Of a DNA stretch of 64,000 nt, positions 54,215-64,000 are shown piece by piece. Each line of letters starts with the position of its first letter. Within the stretch, counting starts at the first letter, position 1. Made by a program: the position numbers and the translations under genes. Location of the stretch: the NCBI GenBank assembly GCA_030295235.1, contig AP026136.1, forward strand, positions 868,001-932,000, read 5' to 3'. Under the pieces are notes generated by a model. It was not told the origin of the DNA and ran no database searches. It saw only the letters and a program-made list of their open reading frames with translations. The stretch is from Fistulifera solaris. Lineage: Eukaryota; Bacillariophyta; Bacillariophyceae; Naviculales; Stauroneidaceae.

Positions 54215-56448
54215 CTATTTCTGTGCCTGAAGACGCCGGCGCTGATGACTGAGCAGTTGCTTGAGCATGCCACGCATATCCTTGCGGTACGTGTCTCTGG
54301 AACCAGCAGGAACACTCATGCGGTAACGCAACTCATCAGTAGTCAGACACTCCCCCAGCTCCAAAAGCGCACCAAGAACCGTCGATATGTGATTTGGGGC
54401 TACCTTATCCGACCGCATGGTCAAATAATACCATTCTCCAGTCTCAGGGTCAAAGCCCACCTCGGCAATATGATCACCGGACTCGACCCTGTCGGCTTCA
54501 AGACGCATACGTTCACTCAGCGGCAATAGAATGTGTCTTGTCATATCGACCCTTGTCTGCTCTTCTCCTAAGCACCCCATTCGCAATGTATTGTCATCGT
54601 CATTGTGTAGCAGTGAAAGCAACTCAACATCAATGGTTACAGTGTCCAGATATTTCCATTTCAAGAGGTTTACATCTGTTCCGCACACGTACGGTCGGTT
54701 GGGCTGAAAGATTATACCATCGGTCAGATGAAAATGTAAATCGCCTTTATGGTAGCATCGCATACCCCGTTCCTCGACCACATTGGACAGCAATTCGTCC
54801 ACTTCTGTTCGCTTGACAAAGTTCTTTCGCACAAGAGGTAGTGGGATAGTAGGATCTGCAACATATCTGGGATCGAACATATCCCGATTCGCCGTTGGTG
54901 TTCGAAATGATGCCTTTCGTAAGTGATCAAGTCGGCGATCAAACGGCAGTTGCAAGACAGGTTCTGTTGAGGATATCGACATGACGTCAAACACAATAAA
55001 AATGGGCCGCGGCTTACGACCTCGCCGATTCATCACGACTTCTCCATCAAATACAGTTCCGGGCTTGATAAGGTCAATGATGTGACTGAAAGGATCTTGG
55101 TCGGCTTTCGTAGGTATCGGTTGTTTCGCCTTCATGGCCCGATCAACGAGCACCGCAGTTTTCCCAGTAAATACTAAAAAGTGACGAACACCGTCAGTCT
55201 TTTCACTTATATAGTAGGCATCATTGGCACCTCTTTGTATTTCATCAATGTTGTGGCGAGAAAAGTTTACCGGCATGCATCCAGGAAACTTGATATTCGA
55301 AAGAGCAGCCGGTGGAACATCATTGGGCCGCTCAATGGGTGATTCAAACCTGCTGGTGCCACGAGCATCTATGAATTTTTTGAGCGCCCCACATTGTGCC
55401 AACGCCAACTGTACCGCGTATTTATCCGGATGATCGCGCAACGTTTCTTCCACATTCAAAGCGTCTACTAAGGGATTGATCTGACTCATGATCCACCACA
55501 ACTGCTGTGCCAACTGATGAGTCATTTTCTTTAAATTTTCTTCGTTCTCTTCATTAATAAGCTGCAGCAAAACTTTCTCTTGCAATTCGACTTCAATTTC
55601 AAAGTCTACTTCGGTTGTGGTTGGTGTCGAGCGAGAAGTTGTGGTCACTTCTGTGACATCAATTTGCCACGCAATGGATCTATCTCGACGTGTGTAGGAC
55701 CGTCGTCGCTTGATTCGCATCACACTCCAACCCGGCGGTGGATCATTCGGGACAGCTGGATCTACAATGGTTTCAGAAGCCAACGCAATGCGCAAATCAT
55801 AATTCGCAGCGGGTATCGTCAAGTCCATCGTAACGAGTTTCTCCTTCGATTCCATTTTCCCAACCAGTGACTTGTGCGACGACCCATGCAATCCAGGATA
55901 ACAAACACGCCGATCATTTGGATACCCCGAATACACCGTTTCCACGTATTCTTTTTCTTCCAAATCCTGTTTCAGATCACCTCGTTCCGAGGTGACGCCC
56001 AAAAGCGTGGGCCAAGGGCGACAATTCACTCAGACCCGACGCCGTCCATTTCGAAAAATGCGCACGGCTTACTCCCGAAACCATTTGACAGCGGGGATTT
56101 TGATGACTGCATTCAAAAGCCTTGACTAAATTTCCCTGAACGTGCTTGGCTCCCGTCGATGTGAGCCCGCCGGGGCGGGACGGAATGCGGTACTTTGAGG
56201 ATACCGAGACGCGCTTCGACTTCGCAGAATGGCTTGAAAATGGGAAGAGTCTGTGCGGGGTTGTATTTTCTCGCCGCATTACGAACTTGTGTCAAAAATA
56301 TTTGCAGTGTTTGTTCGGGATGTACAGGAGTTGAGAGATAGATGTTGTTGGGTGCGTTGCTGTGTTGTGGTGCTGTCGATGTTTTCTCGTCGAGTTTGGC
56401 TTTTTTTGTTATGAAAGCGTTGATATCGAAATTAGGACGTTTACTCAT
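54215..56448 (-). CDS. mRNA capping enzyme: TTM-type triphosphatase fused to guanylyltransferase
   Basis: Makes the 5' cap on Pol II transcripts. The N-terminal half (ATG 56448) is a Cet1/triphosphate-tunnel fold: EVEARLGIL, MVSGVSRAHF, KRRRSYTRRDRS, and later strands with paired Glu/Asp (EVDFEIEVEL), so it is the metal-dependent fungal/protist kind rather than the Cys phosphatase kind of plants and animals. The C-terminal half is the covalent guanylyltransferase: EKTDGVR (Lys nucleophile, near 416), FDGEVV, DGIIFQP and LLKWKYLDTVTID. Frame changes at T3 56194-56196 and within about 55985-56020. Removing one base at each gives 743 residues. Neighbours do not suggest an operon-like group. Confidence 0.93.
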
Positions 56449-57094
56449 GGTGCATGAGAGAGGATGTTAGCAAGCAATGCCAGTATAAGCCACAATTGAT
56501 AAAATTTAATAAAGACAAATAATAATGTCTCAAATGGAAAAAATAATAATGAAATGAATTGAGGCAACAGCGAAAAATAGGAAGGCCGGGTCTCTAACCT
56601 TTTACAAGTCTCACAGAAAATGTGGGCGTGTGGTGTTTTCGCTTACCCAGAAAAATTGGGCGTGTGGTGTTTCCACATCCCCAGAAAATCTGGTAGCTTA
56701 GTGTTTTCACGTACCCAGGAAATGTGGGAATGTGGTGTTTTTAACCAACAGAAAATCTGGTGGTCTTTTCACTTTACCCAGAAAATTTGGGCGTGTTTTG
56801 TTTTCCCGTCCACAGAAAATTCGGGGGTGTGGTATTTTCACCTAGCCAGAAAATGTGGGTATGTGGTGTTTCGATTGCACAGAAAATCTGGGAATGAGTT
56901 CTTTTGACGTACCCAGAAAATTTGGCCGTGTCGTAGGCGCAGAAAACGAGCCAGCAGCAAAATGCCAGCAAAATACTGAACGCGGATGCGTGACACATCG
57001 TTTTCAACAAAAAAATTGCGTCAACAATACGTCCCTGAACGATAACAACAAGATAAATGAAATCATTTGCTCCTTTACGACACTAGCAAGAAGA
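56449..57094. other. Intergenic containing minisatellite
   Basis: Between the capping enzyme (leftward) and pICln (rightward). It holds the 34-bp repeat array plus about 150 bases of pICln leader. A minus-strand frame at 56774-57010 is a by-product of the repeats. Confidence 0.5.
56605..56945 (+). repeat. 34-bp minisatellite, about ten imperfect copies
   Basis: Units begin CAGAAAAT at 56614, 56648, 56682, 56716, 56749, 56779, 56813, 56847, 56880 and 56914, so spacing is 34 bp with three exceptions (33, 30, 33). Each unit centres on CCCAGAAAATTTGGG, an inverted repeat that could form a small hairpin, followed by GTGTGGTGTTTTC. Copies differ at several positions, so it is neither recent nor a CRISPR array. 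No coding role is apparent, though the phase in which it reads continues into pICln. Confidence 0.95.
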
Positions 57095-57760
57095 ATGGTG
57101 GAGGAATTCTATGTACAAACTGGTGAAGGGGCGAGTTTGTCGACCGTGAGAGCCACCAGTGGCGAGACCCTGACGATTGTACTTCAACAACTGATGAACG
57201 AGGACGAAACGATTCTCTGTGGTCCTTCTGAGGTACATTTGATACGCAGTAGTGACGAAAAGGAAACTTCCGAAGAAGTCGTCGGTAAACTTTTGATTAC
57301 AACAATGAGAATTTTGTTTTGGGTTACCGACAAGGCTTGCATCGACCATGACCTTGTTGTGCCTGCTGTGTGCATTGACTTGCATGCCATGACGGAGGAT
57401 CCTGTGTCAATTTATATACAAGTCAGGCCTTCCTCCATGTCATTCGACGAGACTTCTATAGAACTTACGATTCTTTCTTCAGAGGAAGAGAAAAATGAAA
57501 GAATCTTTGCTGCATTGTGTAAACTCGTTTCTCTGCATCCGGTCGATGATGGGGAGGACGATGATGAGGGGTTCGGACAAGATGATGAGATGATAGTTAG
57601 GTCTTCCACGCCCCCACCAGCAACAGAACAAGACCGGGAATCGATGCTGGAATACTTGGATAGTGTCTTGGTGGTTCCTCCTGAATTGGAAATACAAGAG
57701 CAGCAAATTGCCTCGGGGCAGTTTGACGATGCTGATGATGACGATGACGCTATTTTATAG
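57095..57760 (+). CDS. pICln (CLNS1A/Lot5-like) methylosome subunit
   Basis: Acidic chaperone that presents Sm proteins to PRMT5. From ATG 57095 it has 221 residues. The PH-like fold is visible as GKLLITTMRILFWV, CIDLHAMTEDP and VSIYIQVRPSS, the ICln signature. A Glu/Asp-rich loop follows (VDDGEDDDEGFGQDDE), then the conserved C-terminal helix and an acidic end (DDADDDDDAIL). Upstream in the same frame there is no stop back into the repeat array, but the repeat reading looks artificial, so 57095 is preferred. Single exon. Confidence 0.88.
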   Translation: MVEEFYVQTGEGASLSTVRATSGETLTIVLQQLMNEDETILCGPSEVHLIRSSDEKETSEEVVGKLLITTMRILFWVTDKACIDHDLVVPAVCIDLHAMTEDPVSIYIQVRPSSMSFDETSIELTILSSEEEKNERIFAALCKLVSLHPVDDGEDDDEGFGQDDEMIVRSSTPPPATEQDRESMLEYLDSVLVVPPELEIQEQQIASGQFDDADDDDDAIL

Positions 57761-58572
57761 CTTTCTGCGTAAATATTAGCAGTTCTCACTTCTAGAGTAG
57801 TCAATGATCAAACTTGACGACGAAACAACGTTAACAAGCAAGGCCAACTAAGACTACTAATGACGACGGCGACGTCATGGTAATTTTCCGATGATTTAAT
57901 ATTGTTACCTGGTACAACGAATTTTTGGGTCCAATGAAACCTCTATGAACAACAGTTTCATCTATTTAAAGATGTATGGCCTGATATGGAACATAGGTTC
58001 AACCAATTACCAAAAATAATAGTATGCTACATAGCAAAATGATGTTGTCGTCACAATTGTCGGGACTGGATTATGATTAGGAGTCGTAGGAAAAGGTCGT
58101 CTACACTTTGTGAGATACTGGTAGGTGCCTGACGACGGTCTGACGATCCTTTCAACAAGAGGCAGCAGCATGCAGCAGGAACAAAGAACCGGATCGGATC
58201 ATGCTAAGTATTCATAGACTCTACGACAACATGTAGTCAATCCCTTTTCTCGAAAATATTAGTACTTTTGACGAATGGCATTTCAGCTAAATAATGCTTT
58301 GATATTCTACAAATAGTACTCAATCCTGAGTGATGGGAACCGTTGCAGCAAGCGCGGCATTACAAGCGACAGAGGTGCAAATGCGCTTGTGCATCGCCGT
58401 TTTTTCTTCAATCCTCATCACTTGATGCTGTTCTTGTTGTGCATTGAACCCCCTTTACGGCTAGAGATCATTTTTCTGAAAGAGTATCGCTAACACGCTT
58501 CTCTCGTAAGCGCGCCGCTTTTCTGCTTTGATACCGGTGTCCCCAGTTCCCCAAATAGCTGGAAAGGTCACA
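57761..58572. other. Intergenic
   Basis: About 810 bases with no gene. A GACGTCAT half-CRE-type site occurs near 57871. Otherwise unremarkable AT-rich DNA. Confidence 0.4.
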
Positions 58573-60684
58573 ATGCAGGGAAATACTCCGCAACCCTCGG
58601 CGTCGTCGTCCTACTCGTTTGATAACATTGAAAGCATGGAAACATCCCTCCACGAACATCCTATGGGATCTAAATACGATCTTCCTGTGACGTCGTCGGA
58701 CGTTGTGGATACCGACGCTGCTGTCGGTCCTGACATTGAAAGTTTCGAGGTCGACGGAGACACCAATCGCATCAACCCTTTTGCTCTACGAGACAGCCGC
58801 ACGCTAACATGGAGAAATGTGCACTTGACTTTGGTAAGATTGTATCTACTTCCCGTTTCTTTCACTTACAAGTCTCACATCTAATACTTTTGAAAGGTCG
58901 GCACAAAGTATAGAGAAGAAAAGAAAATTCTCGATAGCGTTTGCGGTGAAATTCCAGAGCGAAAGACAACAGCAATAATGGGAGCCAGTGGAGCCGGAAA
59001 AACGAGTTTGTTGAATGTATTAGCGGGTCGATTACAGTCGAGTCGAGAATTACGCGTTGAAGGAGAAATTCGCATCAACAATGAGTTGGTTGAGCCCACC
59101 GATATCAATGTCCGCCGTCAGATTGCCTTTGTTGCACAAGATGATAGTTTGCAAGTCACGGCCACTCCCCGAGAGGCGATTCGGTTCTCGGCGCGATTGC
59201 GTTTGTCCAGAGACGTGTCCAAGATAGAAATTGATCAATTGACGGAAAGGATGTTGCTGGAACTTGGATTGACGGATTGTGCGGATACTATCGTAGGAGG
59301 TGCTTTGATCAAGGGCATTTCGGGCGGAGAGCGCAAACGCACTAGTGTTGGTGTAGAGCTAGTGACGAGGCCGGGGTTGTATTCCTGGATGAGCCAACAT
59401 CTGGGTTGGATTCGTACTCATCTCTGCAGTGTTGCAATGTGCTTCGCAAAGTGGCACAAGCTGGCGCCAGTGTATTGTTTACAATTCATCAACCCTCCTC
59501 TGAGATATTTGAGTCAATCGATCAACTCATCTTGATGAATAAGGGGCGGGTCATGTTTCAGGGAGCAGTAAAGGATATGCCTGCCGCCTTTGGGAAACTT
59601 GGCTATCCTATACCCAACAACTACAACCCAGCCGACTTTGTCATTGTAAGTCTGACCTACCATTAGATTGTTGATACGGTGCACTACATGTTTTCTCACA
59701 AATCGAATTCAATGTCTCAGGATCTTGCGCAAACTGTCTCTATCACCGAACTGGAGAAAGCTGGTTTCTTTCAAAGTGAATCATTGGATGGAAACAAAGA
59801 CGACGGCTTATGTCGCAACAGTTTGAGCACAGAAACTAGTGTCGTCGACGCACCACCACCCGGAATCGCAACACAGAGCCGTTTGCTTTTTCTGCGTGAG
59901 CTTCACCACATGCATAGGGACTGGACAGTCACTTTTCCAGAGTTGTTGTTAGCTCGGTTGTCGGATTGTTCCTCGGCATGCTTTTTCTCGATGTTGGAGA
60001 TACAGATAGGAGTGATAGAATTCTTCTGCAAAGCTACCTAGGAGGAGTTATGATCATCCTTTGTGCCATGATGATCGTCCAGATGCAGGTTTCTATGTTT
60101 GTCATTCCCGACGAACGACCCATCTTCTTGCGCGAGTTTAGCACTAATCACTATGCTGTACTCTCGTACATGGTATCGCATCTTTTAGCGGAGGCTGTGC
60201 TGACGGCAGTGCAAGTCTTTATCTTGCTTTCCTTGGTGTATTGGACGATGGGATTGAGTGGCAGGTTTGTCGTCCACTTCTTGTCTACATTTGCATTTTC
60301 GCTTGTGACGGCAGCCCAGGCTGTTCTTGTTGGATGCCTCGCTGGTAACAACGTGAAATTGGCGATTCAGATGCAGCCTCTGTTGATCGTTCCACAGATG
60401 CTCTTTTCCGGCTTCTTCCTACCTACAGACATGATGCCTAGCTGGCTTTCGTGGCTACAACACCTTGCACTATGGTATACTCGGCGCGAATCATGGTCGT
60501 GGAGGAATTTGAACACTGCAGCGATATTCCAGCGGAACAAGCAAACTGCGACGACATGATAAGGGCCACAGCTGCAGATCCCAACGATGTTTGGTGGTAC
60601 TGGCTCGTGCTCGTCATGATGTATGTTGTGTATCGAACACTTGCAATAGTCGTTCTTCGGAAGTCAGCCTTAAGGTTCTACTAG
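58573..60684 (+). CDS. ABCG half-transporter 1 (three frame breaks)
   Basis: ATP-driven exporter subunit (White/ABCG type, nucleotide domain first). Exons: 58573-58833, 58897-59645 and 59721-60684. The ATPase has GASGAGKTS (Walker A), IAFVAQDD (Q-loop), GISGGERKR (signature), FLDEPTSGLDS (Walker B) and TIHQPSSEIF (H-loop). Six membrane helices follow from about 400, with FVIPDERPIFLREF and the GNNVKLAIQMQPL segment, ending WYWLVLVMMYVVYRTLAI. One base is missing in each of G4 59373-59376, GG 59955-59956 and TT 60465-60466. Restoring them gives 658 residues and exact alignment to the downstream paralog. It probably pairs as homo- or heterodimer. Lipid or xenobiotic export is inferred from the family only. 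Confidence 0.93.
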
Positions 60685-61359
60685 GGTGTTAATTAGGTAC
60701 GACTAGGTTTCAAGCACGTTTCGACGTGCTCGGCTGCTTTTCTTGTAAAGGAAATTAAACACCTCAGCCACTTCCTAGGTAACCTCTAGGTAAATTTTTC
60801 ATGCGTCAAGGTTTGCTTTGTCCCTAGTTGGTATCACGTGTCACGTGTCACGGCACGGTCATTACTTTATATAAAAGGACATGCATCATTGCATCATGCA
60901 CACGTGGAAACTATCACTCTGATACTTCAATCTATAGAAGTCTAGAGCACGGAATATGGGATGTGTGATGTGTGCTTTTATTCGAGCATTCGTATAGAAA
61001 GTACCTAACGTTTTGGTCTCTTCCTAAGAAATACTGCAATGCGTCATTCTTGGCTCCTGACGTCAGTTAAGTTTCAGAAACCGTCGCAAAACGGCCATTC
61101 CACGTCAAGGAGCAATAAGATAAGTCACACAAAGTCCCGACTCCCGACACGCAAAATGTCCCCTATATGTTTTCGCCTACCAAGTCAAAATCTCCGTTTC
61201 GATCAACGCAGAGCACAAATTGTAAATTAACGTGTATCGAGCCCCAAGCATCTTTCATTCTACTCTTCTGGAGCATTGCGGTCTAGAAAGCGTGTGCATC
61301 TTGGATTTGAAATAGAACGTTGAAAAGGAGAAGCGACTGCATGGAGGCCCCAAGCTACA
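60685..61359. promoter_or_regulatory. Upstream region of ABCG 2 with G-boxes, TATA and CRE
   Basis: Tandem CACGTG boxes at 60835-60840 and 60842-60847 and a third at 60901-60906, with TATATAAAAGG around 60868-60878, and a palindromic TGACGTCA at 61058-61065. TGACGT-type elements bind bZIP factors and mediate CO2/cAMP response in Phaeodactylum carbonic anhydrase genes (established there). Function here is inferred. Confidence 0.5.
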
Positions 61360-63427
61360 ATGAGACTACGTGACTTTGAGGAATTCGACGAAAACATTTT
61401 GCTAGACAAGCCGCACTATGATAATGATGAAAACTCGTCGCATTCTTCCAGGAAAGTCGAGATGGCCATGAACTTTGATGATCAGGTTACAAAACATGCC
61501 GACGTGTCCCTCCTCATTGATGTCTCGTCCAATGACAAAATCCAAATAAAAACTGATACTATAGACCCGTTTGCAATCAGACAGGGCAGTACCCTTTCGT
61601 GGGAAAATATGAGTATGACCGTGGTAAGTGCTATCGCTCATACGCAATTCGATTTTCTCGTCCTTTTCCCACCCCCAGTCGCAGAATGCATCGGGAAGGA
61701 AAGTTCTTGATAATTGCTCAGGCAAGGTTCCGAAGCGGCACATGACTGCTTTAATGGGAATGTCAGGGACCGGTAAGTCCTCCATATTGAACATATTGTC
61801 TGGCCGGCAACGATCGACACGGCATGTTGCAATTCAAGCACACGTCTTTCTTGATGACTACAAAATAGATCCGACCAACATGATGGTTCGCCGTTCTATT
61901 GCGTTTGTTGCACAGGACGACTCACTGTTGGCAACGTCAACACCACGTGAGGCAATCAGGTTTTCCGCCAAAATGCGACTTCCTCGAGGGACTATGTGTG
62001 AGGAACTAGATGAATTGACGGATCGCATGCTGGAAGAGCTGGGTTTGAATAGTTGTGCAGACTCTTTTGTGGGTGGTCCTCTAATCAAGGGCATTTCTGG
62101 AGGAGAGAGAAAGCGTACCAGCATTGGTATTGAGCTGGTGACAATGCCTTCAATCGTTTGTCTTGACGAACCCACCTCTGGGTTAGACGCGTTCTCTGCA
62201 CTTCAATGTTGCGAAGTATTGAGAAAAGTTGCCAACGCCGGAGCTAGTGTTTTGTTCACCATTCATCAGCCTTCTTCCGAAATATTTGAAAGCTTGGATC
62301 ATCTTATTTTAATGAACGGTGGACGCGTAATGTATCAGGGCTCGGTGAAGAACGTTTCACCGTTCTTTGGCGCCCGAGGTCACCCAGTTCCGAAAAATTA
62401 TAACCCAGCGGATTGGCTTATCGTAAGTTGCTTGCTTGCATTCAATTTGCAATTTAATGTGTATTGTCTCACAGTTGATGTGCAGGATGTTGCTCAAGGT
62501 GTATCCATGGAGGAGTTGAGCGAAGCTGGGTACTTCAATTCTGAGCAAAGAGTTAGAAGCTACAGAAAGTCCGTTTGTTGTCTTAAAGATAACGATTCAA
62601 TAAGTCTTTGTGAAGAAGTAGTAAATCTCTTTCGAAGAGAGCTGCTGAACCTAAGACGTGATTGGACGGCGCCTTTTAACAGAGTGTTTGTGATGGGAGC
62701 CTTGTCACTCTTCATCGGGATGATCTTCCTTGACGTTGGGAATGGAGACAAGCTCGATCCTTTCACCCTTCAAAGTCAGTTCGGTGCCATGATGATCGTG
62801 TTAATCACATGTATGATGAGTGCCGTGCAGTTGACAATGTTTGTTTACCCTGAACAACGACCGATATTCCTTCGCGAATATAGTACAAATCATTATTCAG
62901 CCTTTTCCTACCTCATGGCTCATCTAACCGCTGAAGCAATCTTAGTTGCCGTGAAAGTGTTCATTGTCGTCACACCTATCTACTTCATGGTTGGTTTATC
63001 GGGAAGTTATCTCATCTACATTCTGCTTACATTTACGCTATCAATGGCCATTACCGCGCAAGCGACTTGTGCGGCGTGTCTCGGTGGCGACAATGTGAAG
63101 CTGGTGACTCAGTTAACGCCTCTGATTTTTCAACCGCAGCTACTTTTCGCTGGCTTCTTCCTAAGCCCAGAGTTGATGCCAAACTGGATTCGTCCTATCC
63201 AGTTAGTTTGTACTATGACATATGCAACTCGAATATTGGTTGTGGAGGAGTTTCACGAGTGCAGCAGCGATGCCAGGGAGAGCAACGCTTGCCAAAAAAT
63301 GCTAGCGAGTACTAGGTCCGACCCGGATGACGTCTGGTGGAATTGGCTTATTTTAGCTGGTATTTTTGTTTTCTTCAGACTGTTGGCTATCTTCTTGCTG
63401 CAGCGATCAGCTAACGAATTTTACTAG
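61360..63427 (+). CDS. ABCG half-transporter 2
   Basis: Intact tandem paralog of the preceding gene. Exons: 61360-61623, 61679-62422 and 62486-63427, giving 649 residues. Motifs: GMSGTGKSS, IAFVAQDDSLLATSTPREAI, GISGGERKR, CLDEPTSGLDAFS and TIHQPSSEIFESLD. The transmembrane half has LFIGMIFLDVGNGD, YPEQRPIFLREYSTNHY, CLGGDNVKLVTQLTP, and ends FFRLLAIFLLQRSANEFY. The acceptor of intron 1 is ambiguous between 61678 and 61684, both in phase. Intron 2 (62423-62485, 63 nt) has no in-frame stop, so only comparison with the paralog reveals it. Both introns fall at the same places as in ABCG 1, so the pair arose by tandem duplication. Confidence 0.96.
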
Positions 63428-63455
63428 GCAGTTATACCTGAAAGACGAATTTACA

Positions 63456-64000
63456 TCATGAGTACTTGTGCCGTTTGCGTTCTGTTTCTGATGGTCCTCC
63501 TGATTGTCGTCTCATTGTAGCTACAACCCCAACTTTCAAGCCTTCATCTTGACTGGTTGAAAAGATACTTTTCTCCTTAATTTTCCTTTTCTTTTGAAAT
63601 GATTGCCAGGACTTCTGCTTCTTCTCCGACTCGATCTCCTTCATCTCTTGACGGTGTTTGCTTTTTAATGTTTTTATCGCTCGACGCTTACGATTTTTCT
63701 CAGCTTCTGTATCATTATCGCGCGGAATCAAATGATCGGGTATCTGAAACTCCTTGACTTTTTTCGAGGCCTTTATGGGTTCTGCTGGCTCACCTTCGGC
63801 TCGAGGGATTGGAAGAGCATGGGTGTCCTGTTCGCCGAGCTGTGTCCCAGATAGATCTGTTTGCCCAACAGAGGTCTCAACTGCGGCTTCTAAAGCCTTT
63901 TCAAGAATATCCGGCTCAAATTTTGTTGTCGATCTCTTTTCGCTCTCTAATGATTGTTTAGTAATAGAGAGAAGTTCTAAAAGGTCTGATTTCAGGGAGA
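63456..64000 (-). CDS. SPF30/SMNDC1-like splicing factor, C-terminal part
   Basis: The frame is open from the right edge to a stop at 63456-63458, giving about 181 residues of a protein that begins outside. The end matches survival-motor-neuron-domain protein 1: KKQKSWQSFQKKRKIKEKSIFS, then a Gly/Lys-Val-Gly-Val step (KVGVVATMRRQSGG). An acidic/basic helix (AEKNRKRRAIKTLKSKHRQE) precedes it. A leading helix (LKSDLLELLSITKQSL) resembles the start of SPF30, yet the Tudor domain that normally follows it is not present in this stretch. Either it lies elsewhere or the protein lacks it. Human SPF30 joins U2 and tri-snRNP to build the spliceosome. Confidence 0.75.
   Translation of the reverse strand, partial: SLKSDLLELLSITKQSLESEKRSTTKFEPDILEKALEAAVETSVGQTDLSGTQLGEQDTHALPIPRAEGEPAEPIKASKKVKEFQIPDHLIPRDNDTEAEKNRKRRAIKTLKSKHRQEMKEIESEKKQKSWQSFQKKRKIKEKSIFSTSQDEGLKVGVVATMRRQSGGPSETERKRHKYS

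Noticed and set aside
56605-56945. CRISPR array suggested by regular 34-bp spacing
   Set aside because: Copies are imperfect, there are no unique spacers, no cas genes are near, and the DNA is eukaryotic.

Overview
The window reads as nuclear DNA from a photosynthetic stramenopile, most likely a pennate diatom resembling Phaeodactylum. This is inferred from gene content and was not searched. The supporting signs are compact genes on both strands, mostly 55-235 nt GT-AG introns, and several proteins that begin with a signal peptide followed by an A-x-A-F type motif, the bipartite presequence that routes proteins into a secondary plastid (TrpE-TrpG fusion, MEKHLA protein, isoleucyl-tRNA synthetase, CS-domain protein). 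Ordinary eukaryotic housekeeping genes fill the rest. There are no rRNA or tRNA genes, no CRISPR array and no recognisable transposon.

Layout. 0-7.3 kb: 3' end of an NTF2/DUF2358-like protein, an FCP1-type CTD phosphatase with a ZIP zinc transporter convergent to it, a secreted Cys-rich protein, and a small membrane protein with a UVR-like end. 7.6-15.5 kb: plastid anthranilate synthase fusion, xylulokinase, a three-exon 51-residue microprotein, a WW+UIM protein, a MEKHLA protein. 16-25.6 kb: NDP kinase, a His-rich protein, Hsp70-interacting protein Hip, an SLC25 carrier, organellar IleRS, a plastid CS-domain protein. 26-34 kb: an ER-type membrane protein, PP1 phosphatase, a small membrane protein, an NR2C2AP-like protein, a membrane-anchored TKL kinase. 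34-45.7 kb: a PPPDE/DeSI protease, a lipid-anchor-type Cys-rich protein, a divergent F1-ATPase alpha paralog without a P-loop, a GT4 glycosyltransferase, PRMT1. 46-57.8 kb: a PPR-like protein, a tandem VOC protein, an MSH1-type MutS with GIY-YIG nuclease, a TTM-guanylyltransferase capping enzyme, a 34-bp minisatellite, and pICln. 58.5-64 kb: two tandem ABCG half-transporters and the 3' part of an SPF30/SMNDC1-like splicing factor.

Twelve genes whose conserved domains run straight across a reading-frame change appear to differ from an intact gene by single bases, mostly in homopolymers. I count about 22 such sites. Adding or removing one base at each gives an exact multiple of three, with a stop at the expected end. 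This looks more like long-read consensus error than decay, but programmed frameshifting cannot be excluded from the sequence alone. Spans given for those genes cover the whole inferred gene. PRMT1 and pICln are partners in the methylosome, SPF30 is an Sm/splicing protein, and FCP1 and the capping enzyme both act on the Pol II transcript, so RNA-processing genes are well represented, although nothing indicates that they form a functional cluster.
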